64,000 nt of DNA from assembly GCA_023393455.1 (NCBI GenBank), contig JAEWLJ010000007.1, forward strand, positions 62,001-126,000. The letters are read 5' to 3'. Under the pieces are notes generated by a model. The model made no database searches. It saw only the letters and a program-made list of their open reading frames with translations, and was not told the DNA's origin. Source of the DNA: Methanobacteriota archaeon (GTDB lineage Archaea; Halobacteriota; Methanomicrobia; Methanomicrobiales; Methanoculleaceae). Below, piece after piece: positions 59,081 through 64,000 of this stretch (position 1 is its first letter; the number at the start of each line of letters is the position of its first letter). Both the position numbers and the translations under genes were made by a program.

Positions 59081-60159
59081 AGGTTCCCATTGCCCGGCCG
59101 CTCGTCGGCGAGGAGGAGATCACGGCGGTTGCCGACGTGATGCGGTCGGGGATGCTCGCCCAGGGCTCAGTCGTCACGGAGTTCGAGTCGCGGTTTGCGG
59201 ATTACTGCGGAGCCGCCCACGCCATCGGCGTCAACTCGGGCACCGCGGCGCTCCATGCGGCCCTCCTCGCTGCGGGCGTCGGGCCGGGGGACTCGGTGGT
59301 CGTCCCGGCGTTCACGTTCTTTGCGACGGCATCGAGTGTCTCGATGTGCGGGGCGACACCGCTCTTTGCGGATGTCGAACCGAAGACGTTCAACATCGAC
59401 CCGGACTCGGTCGCGGATCTCGTCCGGCCCGATACCCGGGCGGTCGTCGGCGTCCACCTCTTCGGGCAGCCGTTCGACGTCGGTGCGGTCCGCGGGATTT
59501 GCGACGACCATGACCTCATCCTCGTCGAGGACGCGGCCCAGGCGCACGGCGCGGAATACCACGGGAAGCGGGCGGGGAGCCTCGCCGAGATCGGCTGCTT
59601 CTCGTTCTACCCGACAAAGAACATGACCACCAGCGAGGGGGGCATGGTCACGACCGACGACGACGCCCTCGCGGAGCGGGTCCGGCTCCTCATCAACCAC
59701 GGCCAGAGCAAGAAGTACCTCCATACCGCCATCGGCTACAACTACCGGATGACGAACATCGACGCCGCGATAGGCCTTGTGCAACTCGGCCGGCTCGAGG
59801 GGTTCAACGAGCGCCGGATCCATAACGCCCGCTACCTTGATCGCCACCTCGCGGGGACGGGGCTTGTCACGCCCCATATCGCGCCGGACGTCCGGCACGT
59901 CTACCACCAGTACGTCGTGAAGCTCCCCGCCGGCTACCCGCTCTCAAGGGATGCGTTCATGAGCGCCCTCGCGGAGCGGGGGGTCGGGACCGCCGTCCAC
60001 TACCCCATCCCCGTCAACCGGCAACCCGTCTACGAGAACTCGCACGCTTCCTGCCCGGTATCGGACGACCTCGCGGCATCGGTCGTGAGCCTGCCTGTCC
60101 ATCCGGCGGTGACAGAAGAAGAACTGGCGTATATCTGCGATGCGGTGCGGGGACTCTAA
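59077..60159 (+). CDS. DegT/DnrJ/EryC1/StrS PLP aminotransferase (WbpE-like)
   Basis: A 360-residue sugar aminotransferase that transfers an amino group to a keto-sugar nucleotide. Family features: NSGTAALHAALLAAGVGPGD, VEDAAQAHGAEYHGKRAGS, the PLP-binding Lys in FSFYPTKNMTTSEGGM, and NYRMTNIDAAIGLVQL. GTG start overlapping the previous stop (GTGA). Together with the acetyltransferase it suggests a 2,3-diacetamido sugar, but the dehydrogenase/oxidase needed to make the keto substrate is not in view. Confidence 0.9.
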   Translation: MKVPIARPLVGEEEITAVADVMRSGMLAQGSVVTEFESRFADYCGAAHAIGVNSGTAALHAALLAAGVGPGDSVVVPAFTFFATASSVSMCGATPLFADVEPKTFNIDPDSVADLVRPDTRAVVGVHLFGQPFDVGAVRGICDDHDLILVEDAAQAHGAEYHGKRAGSLAEIGCFSFYPTKNMTTSEGGMVTTDDDALAERVRLLINHGQSKKYLHTAIGYNYRMTNIDAAIGLVQLGRLEGFNERRIHNARYLDRHLAGTGLVTPHIAPDVRHVYHQYVVKLPAGYPLSRDAFMSALAERGVGTAVHYPIPVNRQPVYENSHASCPVSDDLAASVVSLPVHPAVTEEELAYICDAVRGL

Positions 60160-60181
60160 AACCTCATAACCCACGATAACA

Positions 60182-61324
60182 ATGAAGATCCTCCTCGTCT
60201 CCACCCAGGACTACATCCACCACCCGATCCCGTCCCGGCACCACAACATCTTCGAGGTGCTCGCGAGGCGGCACGAGGTTCACGTCCCTCACTTCCATGT
60301 CAGCCGGGGCAAGGAGCGGGAGACCCTTCTTCACGTCCATGAGGCAACACAGTTTGCCGTCGAGAGCCCGTTCCTCCACTATACCCTGAACGCGCCCTGC
60401 CACTACCAGGTCATCCGCGATATCATCCGCAACCACGATATCGACGTCGTCGTCGGCGCCCACGTCCTCGCGGGGACGGCGATGGTCCGGGCGGCGGCGA
60501 AGTATGACGTTCCCGTCGTCTTCGACCTCAAAGACTGGTTCCCCGACTCCGCCGCCGCCTACTACAAGAACCCGGCCATGAAATGGCTGCTCAGGGAAGG
60601 CGTCCTCGCCATAACCCGCTACAACCTCGACCACAGCGACGTCGTCACGACGGTCTCCCCCGGCCTCGTCGAGAAACTCCGGAACTACGGCTACGAAGCC
60701 GAGCTGATCACGAACGGCGTCGACACCGACCTCTTCCACCCGATGGACGGCGGAGCGATGCGGGCCGCCCTCAATATCGCCCCCGACGCCTTCGTCCTCG
60801 GGTTTGCCGGGGCGGTCGAGCGGTGGTACTCCCTCGACGAGGTGATCCGGGCGTTCCCGAAGATTCTCGAGCAGCACTCGAACGCCGAACTCCTGATCGT
60901 CGGGGGTTCGCTCTTCACCGGCTACCAGGACGAACTGCGGGCGCTCGCCGCCCGGCTCGGGGTCGCCGCCCGGGTGCACTTCACCGGCGCCGTCGACTAC
61001 CGCGACCTCCCCGGCTACATCGCGCCGATGGACCTCTGCCTCATCCCGCTCTCCCCGCCTCAGTGGGTCGATATCGCCCTCCCAAACAAGTTCTTCGAGT
61101 ACTCGGCATGTGGAAAACCGATCCTCTCGACCCCCATCCCCGACATGCTCCGGATGGGCGGCGACCATATCGCCGTCTACCGGGACGAGGAGGAGTTCCT
61201 GGAGCGGGTCGACGAACGGGTGCTCTCCCCGGGGTCTCCCTGCCCGGGAATCGAGGAGCACAGCTGGAAGAGGAAGGCCGAGGCGTTCGAGAGGATCTTC
61301 GAGCGGCTGACGGGAACGCGCTGA
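60182..61324 (+). CDS. Glycosyltransferase family 4
   Basis: A 380-residue GT-B glycosyltransferase. The C-terminal half has LGFAGAVERWYSLDEVIRAF, LLIVGGSLFTGYQDELRALA, and the retaining-enzyme motif PNKFFEYSACGKPILS (E-x7-G/E region). N-terminal acceptor-binding domain starts KILLVSTQDYIHHPIPSRHH. No signal peptide or transmembrane helix; probably acts at the inner face of the membrane on a lipid-linked sugar. It lies 22 bp after the aminotransferase gene and upstream of aglB. Confidence 0.88.
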   Translation: MKILLVSTQDYIHHPIPSRHHNIFEVLARRHEVHVPHFHVSRGKERETLLHVHEATQFAVESPFLHYTLNAPCHYQVIRDIIRNHDIDVVVGAHVLAGTAMVRAAAKYDVPVVFDLKDWFPDSAAAYYKNPAMKWLLREGVLAITRYNLDHSDVVTTVSPGLVEKLRNYGYEAELITNGVDTDLFHPMDGGAMRAALNIAPDAFVLGFAGAVERWYSLDEVIRAFPKILEQHSNAELLIVGGSLFTGYQDELRALAARLGVAARVHFTGAVDYRDLPGYIAPMDLCLIPLSPPQWVDIALPNKFFEYSACGKPILSTPIPDMLRMGGDHIAVYRDEEEFLERVDERVLSPGSPCPGIEEHSWKRKAEAFERIFERLTGTR

Positions 61325-61333
61325 AATTTACTC

Positions 61334-61338
61334 TTTTT
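61334..61338 (+). terminator. Short oligo-T after the glycosyltransferase gene
   Basis: CTCTTTTTCG lies about 10 bases after the stop codon. Together with TTATTAA (about 61361-61367) upstream of aglB, it suggests that aglB has its own promoter, at least in part. Confidence 0.35.
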
Positions 61339-61406
61339 CGAGCATCACGGATACGCCAAGGTTATTAATGGTCGAAGGGAAACAGATTCGTAGCAAGGAG
61401 TGTCCG

Positions 61407-64000
61407 ATGGCTCAGATGGATCTCAAAAAGTATCAACCATACATCATCATTGGTATCATCGTCCTGTTCGCCCTGCTCACCCTCTGGACGCGGGGCATCC
61501 CTTCTGAAGGTCTGGTGACCGCCGAAGGCGTCGATATGCTGGGTAACGACCCCTGGTACACGGTTCGCCAGGTCGAACAGACCGTTGCGAACTACCCCGG
61601 CTATGCCTGGTTCGACGCCATGACGCTCTACCCGACCGGTGACGTCATCTACTGGGGGCCGCTCTTCGTCCAGATAGCAGCAGCCCTCTGTCTCCTCACC
61701 GGCGCAGCGACACGACCCGAGATCATGATGGTGGCGTGTTGGGTCCCGCCGTTGATGGCCACCGCGATGGTGCCGGTCACCTACCTGCTCGCGAAAAAAC
61801 TCGCCGACTGGAAGACCGGCCTCATCGCCGCGGGCCTGATCGCGGTCATCGGCAGCAACTACGCCTACCGCTCACTCTTCGGCTTCGTCGACCACCACAT
61901 CGCAGAGACGCTCTTCTCGACGATCTTCGTCCTCGCCTATATCGTGGCGCTGCTCGCGACCCGCGACCGGCCATTCTCCTTCGCGGACCGTAGCAGCCTG
62001 ACACTCGATACCCTGAAGATCCCGGTGCTCGCTTCAGCCCTCGCCGGTATCGCCTACCTCCTCGGCTACTTCAACATGCCGACGATGATCCTCTTCGCGC
62101 TCATCGTGACGGCCTTCACCCTGCTCCAGTTCATCATCGACTTCTTCAAGGACCGGCCATGCGACTACCTGGTTCTCGTCAACGCCGTCGTCTTCGGCGT
62201 TGTCATCGTCGGGACGGCGGCGTTCGGCTTCCCGCACCCCGGCCTCGACCTCTCCCGCTACACGGTCGGGCACGTCATCGTCTACGCCGCCCTCATCGCG
62301 GGCACGCTCGCGCTCTATGGGCTCGCGGTCCTCCTGAAAGACCGCCCGAAGTACTACTATCCGGCCGCGCTCGCGGCTGTCGCGGCACTCGCCGTCGCGA
62401 TACTCTACGTCGCCCTGCCGGAGATCTACGGCCTCCTGGTAGCAAGCCTCATCTCCTTCTTCGGTGAGGCTGCAATCACCACGACCGTCCAGGAAGCCCG
62501 GGCCTGGTCGTTTGCCGCCGCCTGGGCAACGTTCCACTGGGGCCTCATCCTCGCGGCCGGCGGGGCTGCCGCCCTCCTCTGGCTGAACCGCGAGAGGGTG
62601 AACCCGGCCCACATCTTCGTCCTGGTGTGGACGGCGATCATCCTCGCATCGACGGCCGCGCACGTCCGCTACGAGTACTACCTCGCGGCAAACATCGCCC
62701 TGCTTGCGGCGGTCTTTGCAGGGGCGGTCATCGACGCGACCTGGAAGGATGTTGCACGCCTCCTCGGGAGAGGGAGTGATAGCAAGGCGTCTCCCGCCCC
62801 GAATGTCACCGAGAGAGAGGAAACACCGGCAAAGAAAGGCAGGAAGGGCGGCAAGGCTCCCGAGCCCCGGAAGGCGAAGACTCCCAGGCGGGACCAGCCG
62901 GATTACCTCAAAGTCGGAGCGCTCGTCGTGGTCGTCGGCATCACGCTCATCTTTGCAGGGACGTCTCTCCTCGGGAACATCGCCCTCGCCACCAGCGCGA
63001 AGTATGGCGGCATGAACTCTGAGTGGATGGAGGCCCTGGATTGGATGGGCGAGAATACGCCCGACCCCGGCGTCGACTACTATGCGATCTACGACAAAGA
63101 GACCTTCACCTACCCCGAAGAGTCCTACGGTGTCATGTCCTGGTGGGACTACGGTCACTGGATCACCTTCGTTGCGAAGCGGATCCCGAACAACAACCCC
63201 TTCCAGCACGGGGTCAGCGGACCGAACGGCTCCGCGGTCTACCTCACCTCGACAGATGAGGCAGCCGCAAACAGGGTCCTCGACAACATCGGCACCCGCT
63301 ACGTCATCACCGATATCGAGGTCGATACCGGGAAGTTCCACGCCCCGGCGACCTGGGCCGCTCCCGACGTGGGCCAGGAACCCTTCCAGCCCTACTTCCT
63401 CGTCCCCGTGAACGCAGGATCGTCGGAGTACCAGGCGATGCCGTTCAACACCCAGGATTACTACCTGACGATGATCTCCCGGCTCCACAACTTCGACGGG
63501 TCGATGACCGACCCGACGGGACAGGTGCTCTACGCCGAGTACCGTGATGCCGCATCGGCAAACACCTCGCTTCCCGTCATCACGCGCACTCAGCAGATGA
63601 ACGCCACGGAGGCTGTCGCCGCGGTGGAGGCCTACAACAGGAACGCACCGGCAGGGTCGCACGCGACGCTCCTCGGGATGTACTACCAGTTCCAGGGCGA
63701 CTCGATCCTCCACCCCCTCGAGCGGGTGCCGGCGCTCCAGCACTACCGGCTCGTCCACGAGACAGATCAAAACGTCTACGGAAACGTCGGTGAAGGCGGG
63801 CCCGACCTGAAGTACGTCAAGATATTCGAGTACGTCCCGGGAGCCACGATCAGGGGCGACGGAGTCATCGAGGTCCCCATCGTCACGAACACCGGCCGGG
63901 AGTTCACCTACCGGCAGGAGAGCGTGAACGGTACGTTCGTCGTCCCGTACGCGACGTCCGGGTGGTCGGGCGAGGTGAAGGCGACCGGCCAGTACCGGAT
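61407..64000 (+). CDS. aglB: Archaeal oligosaccharyltransferase AglB (3' end outside window)
   Basis: Transfers the lipid-linked glycan to Asn of exported proteins. The visible 864 residues start at ATG 61407 behind AAGGAG. A long multispanning N-terminal part includes the first acidic catalytic motif (MLGNDPWYTVRQVE), a loop with FVDHHIAETLFSTIF, and a Lys/Pro-rich cytoplasmic insert (TPAKKGRKGGKAPEPRKAKT). The soluble C-terminal domain begins near SEWMEALDWMGENTPDP and carries the WWDYG motif (MSWWDYGHWI), then a YVITDIEVD segment. The frame is open to base 64000, so the gene is truncated by the window. Confidence 0.95.
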   Translation, partial: MAQMDLKKYQPYIIIGIIVLFALLTLWTRGIPSEGLVTAEGVDMLGNDPWYTVRQVEQTVANYPGYAWFDAMTLYPTGDVIYWGPLFVQIAAALCLLTGAATRPEIMMVACWVPPLMATAMVPVTYLLAKKLADWKTGLIAAGLIAVIGSNYAYRSLFGFVDHHIAETLFSTIFVLAYIVALLATRDRPFSFADRSSLTLDTLKIPVLASALAGIAYLLGYFNMPTMILFALIVTAFTLLQFIIDFFKDRPCDYLVLVNAVVFGVVIVGTAAFGFPHPGLDLSRYTVGHVIVYAALIAGTLALYGLAVLLKDRPKYYYPAALAAVAALAVAILYVALPEIYGLLVASLISFFGEAAITTTVQEARAWSFAAAWATFHWGLILAAGGAAALLWLNRERVNPAHIFVLVWTAIILASTAAHVRYEYYLAANIALLAAVFAGAVIDATWKDVARLLGRGSDSKASPAPNVTEREETPAKKGRKGGKAPEPRKAKTPRRDQPDYLKVGALVVVVGITLIFAGTSLLGNIALATSAKYGGMNSEWMEALDWMGENTPDPGVDYYAIYDKETFTYPEESYGVMSWWDYGHWITFVAKRIPNNNPFQHGVSGPNGSAVYLTSTDEAAANRVLDNIGTRYVITDIEVDTGKFHAPATWAAPDVGQEPFQPYFLVPVNAGSSEYQAMPFNTQDYYLTMISRLHNFDGSMTDPTGQVLYAEYRDAASANTSLPVITRTQQMNATEAVAAVEAYNRNAPAGSHATLLGMYYQFQGDSILHPLERVPALQHYRLVHETDQNVYGNVGEGGPDLKYVKIFEYVPGATIRGDGVIEVPIVTNTGREFTYRQESVNGTFVVPYATSGWSGEVKATGQYR

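Noticed and set aside
62034..63770. A 578-codon open frame on the minus strand across aglB
   Set aside because: It is antisense to a gene with clear oligosaccharyltransferase motifs; its composition (Asp/Glu/Arg/Val-rich) is typical of mirror frames in GC-rich DNA.
1..64000. tRNA, rRNA, CRISPR array, insertion sequence or prophage
   Set aside because: By eye I found no cloverleaf with a GTTCGA-type loop, no regularly spaced repeats, no transposase or integrase, and no terminal inverted repeats. A tRNAscan/Infernal run would settle the RNA question.

Overview
The window looks like a chromosomal segment of a GC-rich hydrogenotrophic methanogen, most likely a Methanomicrobiales archaeon close to Methanoculleus (inferred from protein features; no search was run). 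Evidence is a complete F420-reducing hydrogenase operon (frhADGB), an archaeal MptA-type GTP cyclohydrolase, archaeal EF-2/S7/S12, aRF1, Taw1, O-phosphoseryl-tRNA synthetase (SepRS), AglB-type oligosaccharyltransferase, and TATA-box promoters, some so close to the start codon that the mRNAs are probably leaderless. I saw no rRNA, tRNA, CRISPR array, insertion sequence or phage gene.

Layout. 1-3030: tail of an unidentified gene, a methyltransferase, aIF2-beta with a TRAM domain, a flavodoxin and ilvC. 3157-8025: mptA and the frhADGB operon behind a palindrome-rich leader. 8026-12876: accessory-looking stretch with a SpeD-like pyruvoyl protein, an AT-rich intergenic island, a tiny C2H2 zinc-finger gene coupled by a GTGA junction to a stand-alone LigD-type 3'-phosphoesterase, and a HerA-like ATPase. 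12877-23778: histidine kinase, DUF2124 protein, a frameshifted tautomerase, polyprenyl synthase, kinase-like and HAD proteins, a small GTPase, HEAT-repeat proteins and an M1 aminopeptidase. 24165-31931: an exported CARDB protein with an ABC permease/ATPase, a split DUF1059 gene, a methyltransferase, and several exported or lipid-anchored proteins including a chagasin-like protease inhibitor.

32116-43214 is the information-processing core. The rps12-rps7-EF-2 operon is on the minus strand, divergent from queD-queE-queC (preQ0/archaeosine), a NUDIX hydrolase, and then aRF1-argS-taw1-sepS, whose start and stop codons overlap in series. 43189-49350 holds a fused trehalose-6-phosphate synthase/phosphatase, a DUF2178/XRE regulator pair with a candidate operator, a YprB-like nuclease and a transglutaminase-like lipoprotein. 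49351-53071 has a two-gene SufC-SufB scaffold, pcm, a cyclase-family hydrolase and an unknown gene.

53108-64000 is an envelope-sugar and protein-glycosylation cluster. GlmS, GlmM and two tandem GlmU-like enzymes can supply UDP-GlcNAc. A WbpD-like acetyltransferase and WbpE-like aminotransferase could modify it, a GT4 glycosyltransferase could transfer it, and AglB (cut by the window end) would load the glycan onto proteins.

I found no wholly new multi-gene system that I can defend. The best leads are the zinc-finger/phosphoesterase pair, the FrhG N-terminal extension with two competing starts, the SpeD-like enzyme, the frh leader palindromes, and two small genes each broken by a single base.
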